64,000 nucleotides of DNA from Massariosphaeria phaeospora (Eukaryota; Ascomycota; Dothideomycetes; Pleosporales). The stretch spans positions 1,240,001-1,304,000 of the forward strand of contig JAADJZ010000007.1 of assembly GCA_011032825.1 (NCBI GenBank), read 5' to 3'. The notes under the pieces are model-generated. The model searched no databases, was not told the origin of the DNA, and saw only the letters and a list, made by a program, of their open reading frames with translations. Each line of letters begins with the position of its first letter. Position 1 is the stretch's first letter. Position numbers and translations under genes: made by a program. Below, in pieces: positions 55,302 to 64,000 of this stretch.

Positions 55302-55656
55302 GCTGACGTCGAGAAGCAGTGCGGTTTTATAATGAAAGGGGCAAAGATGGGCTTGCCGTAAGGAGGCAGATTAACTTGGTTCTATCCCAGACGCTGTGGC
55401 CCTCTTGTGCTCGTCTCGTGTAGGTAACCAGGCCGACAAGCATGTTAGTTCTGAGTTTTTCTTTGCTTGTCATCTCTGTGTAATGTTTCCGTATGTCGGG
55501 GATTGTCAATCGTCAGTAATGGGTGGCAAATAAGGAAAGTAGATAGCTTGCACAAACCGCAGTGCTGCTCTATATAAGTAACACAGTACGGGCTTTCGTC
55601 TTATTCTAACCCACAAGTCTCTTTGAAGACCACACTGATCATCACGCCACCGCACC
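55302..55656. other. Spacer between family members 4 and 5
   Basis: 355 bp between two same-strand members. A TATATAAG box lies at 55,571-55,578, about 80 bp upstream of the member 5 start. Confidence 0.5.
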
Positions 55657-56086
55657 ATGTCTTCTCCACACGACAGCCATCCGTACTATCTCCGCTGTGT
55701 CCAGCTCTTATCAACCAATACGTCTCCCGCAAAGCCAGAAACGCACATGCTAGCCCGTAAAGTCTACAAAACACTGTCTCCCTCATATCATCACTAACGC
55801 TTACCTAGGCACCCTTACCGTCCTGCTCCAAGGCTGGATTCAGCACGAAATTTCAAAGGACAGGAAGTCTCTCGACCCCGTCGATCTTTCGCTTGTCATG
55901 TGCCGTCAAACCAACTCAGAGGAATGGTTTATCTCGCTCGTCGAGAGTAAAAACTGCGAAGCCGAGGTCTTGATAGAGGGCGACAAGAGGAAGAGTCGAG
56001 CAGAGGCTATAACTGGGTTTCAGACAAGGGTGGAGTGGTTGATGTGGAAAAGAGTGAGAGAGAAGAGCGGAAATCAAATATGGTGA
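55657..56086 (+). CDS. Small alpha/beta protein family, member 5
   Basis: Exons 55657..55756 and 55809..56086 (52-nt intron, GTAAAG donor, CACTAAC branch site, phase 1 after codon 33) encode 125 residues. The N-terminal part is polar (SSPHDSHPYYLRCVQLL). After the intron come TLTVLLQGWIQHEI, LDPVDLSLVMCRQ, WFISLVESKNCEAEVLIEGD and a basic C-terminal helix FQTRVEWLMWKRVREK. It is closest to member 4 and then to member 3. Its own TATA-like box and intron support a real gene. Function unknown. Confidence 0.66.
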
Positions 56087-56706
56087 TTTGGCCTTCCGCG
56101 TTGTAGAAAGGTATGTGCTTTGGTTGGCACAGTGATCTAGGGTTGAGCGCCATTTGATCATAGACGGCAGTGAACTCAATGAGTAGCAAATTATGTAGCA
56201 AATTATCAATCAAAGTTTCGAATGGGCGCAAAATACACAAAACGTGAAAACAACGACATGAGACAGATATTAATGTACGCCGGACGAACAGGTTGGTGTT
56301 CTTCAAGGGTTGTACAATCTTGCCCAACGGTTTTGCCGAGCGTCCTTTGACAGTAGAGCGTAATCGTGGGGAAAAGAGGTTAATAAAAAAGTTTGTGGGC
56401 GCAAGCTGACAATACTAATAGAATTAATACCAACCTGATCTCCACCTACCCTATAATTCTCTTCGGAAGAGACTTAAAATCGCCACTGGCGCTTTCTCCC
56501 CGGTTTGCGTGGTCTGTCGGATTAATCGATACGTGGTCTGAATTCTAACACGGTCTATTATCCTCCCGATAGGGTCCTTTGTGCCCGAGTCGAGATATGG
56601 GGTTCCTAGCCAAAAGGACGAGGGAAAAGGAGCTTCATGCAGTTATTGTGGGCGTCCTGGAAGAGCATAAGCCGTGTGAAGATGGGTATTACTCGTGTTA
56701 CTCCGA
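56087..56706. other. Intergenic, nothing recognised
   Basis: 620 bp between member 5 and the tandem repeats. No gene or RNA signal found. Confidence 0.35.
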
Positions 56707-57835
56707 CGTTACAAAAGCCACTCGGGCAGATGCGATAGGGTGATGTCGAAGTAAGTAGATCCGTAGGCCTTCAGCCAGATTCGCGTGCCTAGGCAAGAGA
56801 ATGCAGCAAATGGGGAGTGGTTCAGTTCGGGCTGTCGGTGTGGCGGAGGAGGGGAGGTCCGGAAGACAGCGCGGTATTGTAAGGGAGCAGCCCAGTTGAT
56901 GCTGTTCGTGATATCACGAAAGCCGCCCAGGCAGCTACGATAGGATGATGTTGAAGCAAGAAGAGCCTCATGGATCTCGGCCAAATTAGGGTACTCGAGC
57001 AAGAGGACGCTGAAGAAGCGGGGTTCTAGTATGGGCTCTCGATGTAACTAAAAGGAAGAAGTACGTACAGATGAGGGGTGTCGTGTCGGATGCTACTTCA
57101 TAGCGTTACGAAAGCCACCCAGACAGATATAATGGGATCAATGTTGAAGCAAGACGATGGTCGCAGGGCTTCGCCGATCTAGGGTACTCAACCAAGAGGA
57201 CGCCGACGAAATAACTCCATCAATCTAGGCTGTCGCTGTCGCTGTAGTACGGGTAGAGGGGAAGTGCGATATGAATTACTCGTAGCGCTACAATGGCCAT
57301 TTAGGTAGGTACGATAGAGTGATGTCGAAGCAAGCAGATGCTCGGGGCTTCTGGCCAGTCTAGGGTACCTAAGCAAAAGGAAGCCGACAAAACAGCCCCT
57401 GAAGATACGAGCTGTCGCTGTGACTGGGATAGAAGTAGTGGAAGTACGTGGGGTACTCGCGGCGTTACAATAACCACTGAGGTGGATACGATAGGGCGAT
57501 GTCGCAGCAAGCCGATGCTCACGTTTTTGTCCAGCTTGACGTACCCGGGCAACAGGACGCTGGTCAAAGGCTTCGTTCCGTTGGGGTGTTGTCGTGGATA
57601 GATAGATGCACTGAATGAGCATGTCAGCGTTCAACGAAGCCAACGAAGTAATTACTCGTAGGCATTACGACAGTCACTGTGGGAGATACGATAGGGCGAT
57701 ATCGAAACAAGAAGATGAGGGAAGTCTGGGCCAGATCGGCGTGTCTGGACAAGAGGATGCGTGGAAAGAGCTGCGGAGGGCTGCGGCTGCACACGAATTC
57801 GCGGTGGTGTGCACCGGCTCGGATCGTTATCGATA
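56707..57835 (+). repeat. About six degenerate tandem repeats of 177-207 bp
   Basis: Units begin near 56,707, 56,914, 57,104, 57,285, 57,462 and 57,663. Each contains a version of GCGTTACAA-AGCCAC, then GATACGATAGGGYGATGTCG, AAGCAAGCAGATG, and a GGGTACYYRAGCAAGAGGAC block, with GCTGTCGCTGT in several units. Divergence between units is high. Frames on the minus strand run through several units (SPYRIHLSGYC-like peptides) but carry no gene signals. Confidence 0.75.
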
Positions 57836-58046
57836 ACAAGTCCTTCTGGCCCTCTGCTCCCGGGGTCTTGCGTCGTCACCCGAGATGCCCGAGATGCTAG
57901 TCCCATTACGGACGCCGGGAGAACGTCGGGGCTTCCGGGAGAACGTCGGTGGCTCGCTTGTTTTTTGCTGAGTCACTAGCGCGAGGCCGTCGCGCAGCCG
58001 TATACAGTCCCCCCGCTCCCTCGCCCCGATCCTCTTTTTTTTCTCC
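57836..58046 (+). promoter_or_regulatory. Likely U2 snRNA promoter
   Basis: This region lies just upstream of the inferred U2 5' end. A TATACAG sequence lies at 58,001-58,007, about 45 bp before the start, followed by pyrimidine tracts. Two copies of GGGAGAACGTCGG lie near 57,917-57,950. Confidence 0.4.
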
Positions 58047-58386
58047 TTAGCTCTGTAAGAAATCTCCTCCCCCCCCTCTACGGTTTGATTGCTAACAATT
58101 TCCAGCTTTGCCTTTTGGCTTAGATCAAGTGTAGTATCTGTTCTTTTTAGTTGTAAGTGATCTCTGCCTGCTACCCTTTCCTTTGCTAACATGTCAGTAA
58201 TCACTAAAATGCCAATACGTTGGCTTTATGATTATTCCAATTTTTGCAAACGGGTCTCTTCTCCCTGGGCTTGCCTATAGTCGAGGCCACAGTGTCGCTG
58301 GTATGTTCTACTCTACTCTAACTTCTTCTCGTGTCAGAATGTTAACTCTATTTAGGTATTGCACTATCTCCAGCTGATGCGAACAC
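58047..58386 (+). ncRNA. U2 spliceosomal RNA gene interrupted by three introns
   Basis: The landmark GCCTTTTGGCTTAGATCAAG followed by TGTAGTATCTGTTCTTTT (58,110-58,148) is the conserved U2 5' domain with the branch-site-pairing GTAGTA. I infer exons at about 58047..58054, 58106..58152, 58198..58300 and 58356..about 58386, with introns 58055-58105, 58153-58197 and 58301-58355. Each intron has a GTAAGA/GTAAGT/GTATGT donor, a TAAC branch site and an AG acceptor. Splicing gives CTCT+CTTTGCC at the 5' end as in S. pombe U2. It closes stem IIa (TTTTAGT, loop TTAATC, ACTAAAA) and joins GCTG+GTATTGCACTATCTCCAGC as stem-loop IV. GCCAATACGTTGGC forms stem IIb, and AATTTTTG (58,239-58,246) is the Sm site. 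Summed exons are about 188 nt, the size of U2. The exact 5' and 3' ends are estimates. Confidence 0.9.
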
Positions 58387-58508
58387 CTTTTTTCATTGAC
58401 TTGGTTGCTCTTGAGCGATCAGTTGAAGAAGAAGATTTTGAGCTAGCTATGCGTGGCATTCCTACCATACGCTGCCTAACATTAGTGCGATACTTCTGCA
58501 GTAGGTTC

Positions 58509-58550
58509 GTGTCGCCAGTATTGCACTGTCTCTGGCTGACGCGAACAGCT
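58509..58550 (+). pseudogene. Second copy of the U2 3' stem-loop, intronless
   Basis: GTGTCGCCAGTATTGCACTG then TCTCTGGCTGACGCGAACAG repeats the spliced U2 3' end (GTGTCGCTG+GTATTGCAC, TATCTCCAGCTGATGCGAAC) about 150 bp downstream. No intron interrupts it. The stem is kept by paired changes (GCCAG/CTGGC against GCTGG/CCAGC). The flank downstream (TTTTCATTGA, TTGAAGAAGA) is duplicated too. Confidence 0.7.
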
Positions 58551-59058
58551 TTTCATTGAGACATCTGGCTTTGCCGGGTGCTTGAAGAAGAGTTATCTGG
58601 TGATTGGGCTGGCTGCGAGCTTGTTGGATTGTAGACAGCTATTTTGCTGTTTGTGGGCTAAAATTCGACTGCATTAAAACTCAGCTCCAGAGGCTTGGCT
58701 GGGCTGGACGACGATGAGCTGTAGGCTTCTTCTCAATAGACTGTGCTCTCAAGTCTTTCGCGCTTTCAATTTTGACAGCTGGTGTAGTGAGATCGGTGCT
58801 TCTGTATCTTGCGCCAGGACTCGCACAACGCGATGTTTAAAGCAGAGCGACGAGGCGACGCCGCAAGCAAAACGACACACCTTGAGATCTGCCATCCTCA
58901 GTTCATAGATCGGTAGACGGCTGCTGCGTCGAGATTTTGCGGACGTTGTGGCCGCACTCACTTTCTCGCTGTTGCGTTTGCTGCAAGCAACAACAAACAA
59001 CCTCACCCCACCAGCCCGCCTCAAACTCCGACAACCACGCCAAATCCCGTCAACCAAC
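58551..59058. promoter_or_regulatory. Intergenic, translin upstream region
   Basis: About 500 bp between the U2 repeat and translin. No additional gene recognised. Confidence 0.35.
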
Positions 59059-60080
59059 ATGGCCGCACAATCGGGCATGGTCGATCCGGCCATCTTCAAG
59101 GACCTTCAATCCATGGTGGACCAAGATGCGGCTCTCCGCGATGTGAGTGTGAACCCGTCCATCTACAGGTGATAGCGTACTGAGAGCACGACAGGAACTA
59201 CGGGACATCATCCAGGCATTGGAGAAGCACAGTATGGCTTTCTGGCACTACCCACGGACGCAATTGACATGATCTAGATCGCAACATCATGTTCGTCTTG
59301 TCGCGGGCGCATTCCACACCAGTCGCAAATCGTGAGTCGCCCGCCAGGATTGCAGATGGACACTCGCTCACCCGAATTGCAGTCTCCGACGTCCTCAAAG
59401 CAGCAGAAGAGCCAATTCAGAACGTTGTCGAGACAGTCTCCAAGCTCTCACAGTCAGCATCGAAGCTGCCGTACTACAAGTTCAACTCCATGTGGAGCCG
59501 CCAGGTGCAGGAAGCCGTACGTTCACTCGCTCACAGCGTCTAACCAGAAGATAACGAGTGTGCAGGTGTCTGGTATCTTGTTCTGGGGCTGGCTAGGTGG
59601 ACAGAAGCAAGACGGCGGTGAGAGCAAGTGCGGGCGTCTCTTGACCATTGAGGAGCTGGGCGAGATCTTGAAAGGTACACAAACCGAACCTTCTAGTGGG
59701 AATCTTTCTGACATGTTCCAGTCCCGGTCAATCTCAAAGATCGAGACGAGTTCCACCTCACTATCGAAGAATACCTGCAGGCGCTCATAACGCTCGTCGA
59801 GGAATTGGTACAGTTGCTATCATAAATCACTACTTTCTAGGCTAACGCATCGCAGGCCCGTCTGGCACGCAACTCCGTCACCCTCGGCGATTACGAGCGC
59901 CCGGTGCTCATCAACCAATTCATCAAGGACCTCCACGCCGGCTTCCAGATCCTCAACTTGAAGAACGACAGCTTACGGCGTAGGAGCGACGGTATCAAGT
60001 ACAGGGTCAAGGATGTGGAGGATGTCGTCTACGATCTGTCGCTGAGGAATCTGCTCCCGAAGAAAGAGGTTGAGAACTAG
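59059..60080 (+). CDS. Translin
   Basis: Seven exons (59059..59142, 59195..59231, 59278..59331, 59383..59516, 59566..59674, 59722..59807, 59856..60080) encode 242 residues, the usual size of translin. It is all-helical: DPAIFKDLQSMVDQDAALRD, ELRDIIQALEKHNRNIMFVL, LPYYKFNSMWSRQVQEA and VSGILFWGWLGG. These are followed by LTIEELGEIL, FHLTIEEYLQALITLVEEL and ARLARNSVTLGDYERPVLI, and the tail is RVKDVEDVVYDLSLRNLL. These order and length features match the translin core, including the LARNSVTxGDY box. Translin forms octamers with TRAX that bind RNA/ssDNA and degrade small RNAs (C3PO). No TRAX partner is seen in this window. Six introns in a short gene is a high density for this locus. Confidence 0.92.
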
Positions 60081-60429
60081 AAGGATATAAGTGCAATGCA
60101 GTCATCTACCATGTCCATCATGGAACGGTCCGCAGGCGAGGCGGGAGGATAACTAAAAATGATAGCGGCAGTATGGGCAGGCTCTCAAAATCACAATCAC
60201 GAATTGATGTATTATGCAACACGCTCTACGATCGGAAATGTGGATGCTGTGAAGCGAGAACATGAAAGGAACACAGCAATATCAGAAATACCACTCGTGA
60301 TGCGCAATTCAAGACGCTTTAATAAAAGCTCTTCGCCGTGGATATTTCGCGCACGGACACCGCGAACCCTGAAACTCCGACTTCAACCATCTCGGTGCCA
60401 ACTCACCCGTTACTAACTACACCACCCCA
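60081..60429. other. Intergenic, translin-GPI11 spacer
   Basis: 349 bp; nothing recognised. Confidence 0.35.
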
Positions 60430-61222
60430 ATGTCTATTACAAACCTAGCCGCAAAGCCGCGGCCGCCGGCGACCGCAATTGATATCCTGAACAATGACAC
60501 GGCGCGCCTTTACACGCACATCCACCCAATCCTCGTGCTCTCGCTGTACGCCTTCCAGTTCCGCTCGATCGTCGCGGACCCTGTACCCGCGCTCACAAGC
60601 ACCCTGATCCCGCTCTCGATACTGCAGGTGGCATACGTTGCGCTATGTCTGCCGCCGACGGGAACAGCCGTGCCTACAGAGAAGAAGAAACCCGGCGAGA
60701 AGAAAAAGCAGGCTCCGGGGAAGCTTGAGAGCGGCGTCAATGGCAAGATTATCGTAAGCCTCTCGTTTGTGCTTCACGTAACGAACTGCCGGAACAATGC
60801 TGATCGAGAACGTATAGCCCGCCTTCCTTTCCCTCGTACTCTCCGCCCTCGCCGCGACGCCCTTGGTCACCGTAACTCTGATCCTCTTCGGTGCGCCCAT
60901 ATCCACGCACCACGCGCACACCGTCCTCTGCGGCGCGCATCTCTCGCTACTCGCCATACTACCGCTAGTCTTTGTCCACGGCGTCGATGGTCAGACATGG
61001 AGAGAGACTGTCGCGTTGCTGCTGCCGATTGACGAGGTATACGGAGGCATGATTGGAACATTTCTGGGAGCTTGGCTCGGCGCTGTGCCGATTCCGCTCG
61101 ACTGGGACCGCGAGTGGCAGAAATGGCCTGTCACTATTGTGACCGGCGCGTACATTGGATATGTGGTCGGGAAGCTGATGGGTGGCACGTTGTTGAAGGG
61201 GAGGAAGATTATGTTTGATTAG
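60430..61222 (+). CDS. GPI11: GPI anchor biosynthesis protein Gpi11 (PIG-F)
   Basis: Exons 60430..60753 and 60818..61222 (64-nt intron, phase 0) encode 242 residues. Six membrane helices are visible: HIHPILVLSLYAFQF, IPLSILQVAYVALCLP, AFLSLVLSALAATPLVTV, ILFGAPISTHHAHTVLCG, HLSLLAILPLVFVHG and the last pair through VTIVTGAYIGYVVGKLMGG. The FGAPISTHHAHTVLCGAH and DREWQKWPVTIVTGAYIG motifs are typical of PIG-F. It is an ER protein that stabilises the transferases adding ethanolamine phosphate to the second and third mannoses of the GPI anchor. A lysine-rich loop (TEKKKPGEKKKQAPGK) lies between helices 2 and 3. Confidence 0.94.
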
Positions 61223-61765
61223 GATGCTGGAGCATGGAAAGAGCGTATATCTTGGTGGGGGAGAGTGCCGCAGCTAAATGGCTATATGTCTCCTAGACTG
61301 GCATCTTTACATGTCCGTTGAGTGCAAGTGCTTCGTTGTAGACAAGCAGAATCGTCTGCCACATGCCGATGGACGAGCCGCGGGCGTTGCCCAAAGTTTT
61401 TGGCTTCATTAAGACCGATTAGTCTGCCGGATCAGCTTCAGGTGGCACAGGTATCGCATTCTGATGTTATTTACGGTTCGCAGAGCCCCGAGGTTCGGGT
61501 GCTGCGCGTGGCGGAAAGGTTCCGCGACTGTCCTCAAAGGAGTCATCATCTTCGGAGCTACCCCTGGGCATGTAACACCCACTCCCAATGAACATGATCA
61601 AGGGTTGACCTGAGTTTCATGTCAGAGCGCACATATTCGTTGATCACCCAACTAACTTTCTCTCATCGTAGTTTCTTTAGTGCCGTCATAACAATTCCCA
61701 GATACCCCACGTTGTTTCTTAGTCACAATCACCAATCTCTGTCTTTTTCACTACAAGCTCTCAGC
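61223..61765. promoter_or_regulatory. Intergenic, monooxygenase upstream region
   Basis: 543 bp holding the GPI11 3' end and the monooxygenase promoter. No specific site assigned. Confidence 0.35.
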
Positions 61766-63802
61766 ATGCCCAAGAAAGTCGAAGTCCTGATCTGCGGTTC
61801 GGGCTCCGCAGGCATCCTCGCCGGGACCTGGCTGGCCCGCTACAACATCCCCTGCACCATCCTCGAGCGCCGCCCCGGGCCCATGGAAATCGGCCAAGCT
61901 GACGGTGTGCAATGCCGCACCGTAGAAATCTATGACTCGTTTGGTCTAGCAGAAGAAGTACTTCGTGAAGCGTACCACATCCTTGAAGTAGCGTTTTGGG
62001 GCCATGATGGCAAGGGCGGTATCGAGAGAAAGAGTAGGACGGTGGATACGGAGAAGGGGTTGAGCCACATGCCGCATGTCATCTTGAATCAGGCGAGGAT
62101 GAACGGGCTGATGTTGGGTGCGATGGAGAAAAGTAGTGGTGGGAAGCAGGGGGTTGAGTATGGGTATGAGGTTAAGAGCGTGGAGGTGAATGAGCAGAGA
62201 GCACGCGACCCGGAAGCATATTGCGTGCGGGTTGTTGCTGAGAAGGACGGGGTAGAGGAAGTGTTTCTGGCCAAATATGTTTTGGTGAGTAGACGGAAAC
62301 CTCCTGGAGCTATGCTTGTATTGAGGTGTTCGGCAAACACACTAACATCCTACACAAAGGGCTGCGATGGGGCCCACAGCATCGTTCGCAAATCCTTAGG
62401 CTTCCAAATGATAGGTGACACCTCCGACACCGTCTGGGGCGTCATGGACATGTACCCGCGAACAAACTTCCCCGACATCCGCCGCAAATCCACCCTACAC
62501 TCCCCCTCTGGCAATCTCCTCATCATACCCCGAGAAGGCAGCTCCCTCGTCCGCTTCTACATCCAACTCCCGCCGGGCCGCCCCGCCAAAGACGTGCAAC
62601 TCGCAGACCTCCAAGCCACAGCGCAGCACATCTTCCAGCCCTACACCATCGACTTCGCTGCTACACTTTGGTGGAGCGCCTACGCCATCGGCCAGCGCCT
62701 CGCCTCGCACTTCCACGCCCACCACCGCGTCTTCCTCACCGGCGACGCCTGCCACACGCACTCGCCCAAAGCCGGACAGGGCATGAACGCCAGCCTGCAG
62801 GACGGGTACAACATCGGCTGGAAGCTCGGACACGTGCTGCGCGGCTTTGCGCCGCCGTCGCTACTGCGCACGTATGTGCTTGAGCGCGGCAAGACCGCCG
62901 CCGACCTCATTGCCTTTGACCGCGAGTTTGCGCGCTCGTTTGGCGCGAGGGGGGATTCCGAGGGTAAGTTTGCGAGGCTGTTTGTTGAGAGTGGCAGGTA
63001 TATGGCGGGGCTGACGGCGCGGTATGGCGAGTCGGAGGTTACGGATGCCGGGAGGAGTAGGCAGGGTGTGGCGGGCGGAGCGCCGGTGGGGATGCGGTTT
63101 CCGAGTGCGCAGGTGGTGCGGTTTTGTGATTGTAAGGCGGTGCAGTTGCAGGGGGTGTTGGTGAGTGATGGGCGGTGGAGAGTTGTTGTGTTTGCTGGGG
63201 ATATTGGGAATGGAGATAGTAAAAAGAAACTGGACAAGGTGAGTTCGAGCCCCCTGGTACCGTTCGAAACGCAATACTCATGGCTTTGCGTACAGCTCGC
63301 AATATTCCTCGAACCTTTAGCCCGTAGATTCACACCTCCAGCGTCTGATATCGACAGCCTCCTCGAACCCATTGCCGTTCTGAGCAGCAAGTTTCTAGAA
63401 ACAGAGCAAGAGCATGTTCCTGGCTATTTTTGGCCCGCGACGGGAAAGTGGGGAATAAGAGGTACATTCCAGTGATCATTGGTATACGTACATATGTGCT
63501 AACTGTGTGTCTCACTCAGATCTGCACAAAGTATACATCGACGACGAACACCCCAATGCCGGCCACGGCCACGCGTACGAGAAATACGGCGTAGACCCGA
63601 ACGTGGGTGCCGTGGTGGTCGTACGGCCTGATCAGTGTGAGTTCGCTCTTACCCATCCAGTCTGTGAAGACAGCGCTTTTGCTCATACGTACCAGATGTA
63701 GCGAAGGTGACATGCCTCGACGACTTTGAGGGGATTCAGAAGTTCTTCGAGGGTTTCTTGGTTGAGCAGACAGGAGTGCGTGCGGAGAGTGCTAAGCTTT
63801 GA
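61766..63802 (+). CDS. FAD-dependent aromatic monooxygenase (phenol 2-monooxygenase type)
   Basis: Exons 61766..62284, 62360..63238, 63296..63461, 63520..63636 and 63696..63802 (introns 75, 57, 58 and 59 nt) encode 595 residues. The dinucleotide-binding motif GSGSAGILAG (11-20) starts the FAD domain and is followed by ILERRPGPMEIGQADGVQCR. GCDGAHSIVRKSLG comes right after the first intron, and FLTGDACHTHSPKAGQGMNA (about 298-317) binds the FAD pyrophosphate and ribityl chain. The C-terminal thioredoxin-like domain (LHKVYIDDEHPNAGHGHAYE, VGAVVVVRPDQY) is that of phenol hydroxylases. It should hydroxylate a phenolic substrate with NADPH and O2; the actual substrate is unknown. The last exon acceptor (CCAG at 63,695) was chosen to give YVAKVTCLDDFEG. 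Confidence 0.92.
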
Positions 63803-64000
63803 TAAGATGATGGATGGTGTTGATTCCTGCTGGACGCATATTCTTAAACACCAGGCTGTCCTTGTGTGTAATAAAAAACCAATAACAGCGTTCTCTTCTC
63901 TTCGCACATACTCATCCATCGATCAATGAAACAAAAAAAACCCAACTGCTCCAGGCAACCCTTGAAGTGTTCGTCTGGAAGGCGGACCCTTCTCCCCATG
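63803..64000. other. 3' flank at window edge
   Basis: 198 bp after the monooxygenase stop; no feature recognised. Confidence 0.3.

Noticed and set aside
57188..57906. Minus-strand frames of 71-151 codons over the 57-kb repeats
   Set aside because: Each runs through repeat units in changing frames; no start context, and no homology beyond the repeat itself.
1..64000. CRISPR arrays, transposase or integrase genes, prokaryotic operons
   Set aside because: No short regularly spaced repeats, no recognisable transposase or reverse transcriptase frame, and gene structure is eukaryotic throughout.

Overview
The window is nuclear DNA of a filamentous ascomycete (Pezizomycotina). Most genes carry short introns of 41-60 nt with GTAAGT-like donors, CTAAC branch sites and YAG acceptors. 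The gene set is typically fungal: VAC8, CHS7, GPI11, GtaA-type glutaminase, an AA9 monooxygenase, a bZIP/DUF3425 factor and a NACHT STAND protein. A Dothideomycete or Eurotiomycete is plausible, but the sequence does not fix the species. Exon joins below were made by hand. For every spliced gene I checked that phases agree and that the summed exon length is a multiple of three.

Layout. 0-1.6 kb: an edge fragment and three degenerate tandem repeats. 1.6-31 kb: a dense block of mostly housekeeping genes. These are a large coiled-coil protein, an RRM/coiled-coil protein, glutaminase A, a Ser/Thr kinase, VAC8, RNA polymerase III subunit RPC4, ribonucleotide reductase small subunit, a WDR44/DGR2-like WD40 protein, thioredoxin, a two-domain PDI, an HSBP1-like protein and EBP2. 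31-56 kb: a more accessory block. It holds a conserved unknown, an MFS transporter, a CorA-like membrane protein, acetoacetyl-CoA synthetase, a bZIP factor, a NACHT STAND protein, an AA9 LPMO, dihydroxyacetone kinase and CHS7. Five small genes that I read as one unrecognised family are interspersed here. 56-58.6 kb: a gene-poor stretch with about six degenerate 180-200 bp tandem repeats, then a U2 snRNA gene. 59-64 kb: translin, GPI11 and a phenol-hydroxylase-type FAD monooxygenase.

Two results stand out. First, the U2 snRNA gene (about 58,047-58,386) appears to be split by three mRNA-type introns. Removing them restores stem I, stem-loop IIa and stem-loop IV and gives an RNA of about 188 nt. 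A partial copy of the U2 3' end lies just downstream, and a 37-bp U2-like 5' fragment lies 28.5 kb away in front of EBP2. Second, five small genes (37,224-39,699 and 54,908-56,086) encode proteins of 101-139 residues. They share an N-terminal segment of 31-57 residues, one phase-1 intron at the same place, and the same strand pattern after it. I do not recognise this family.
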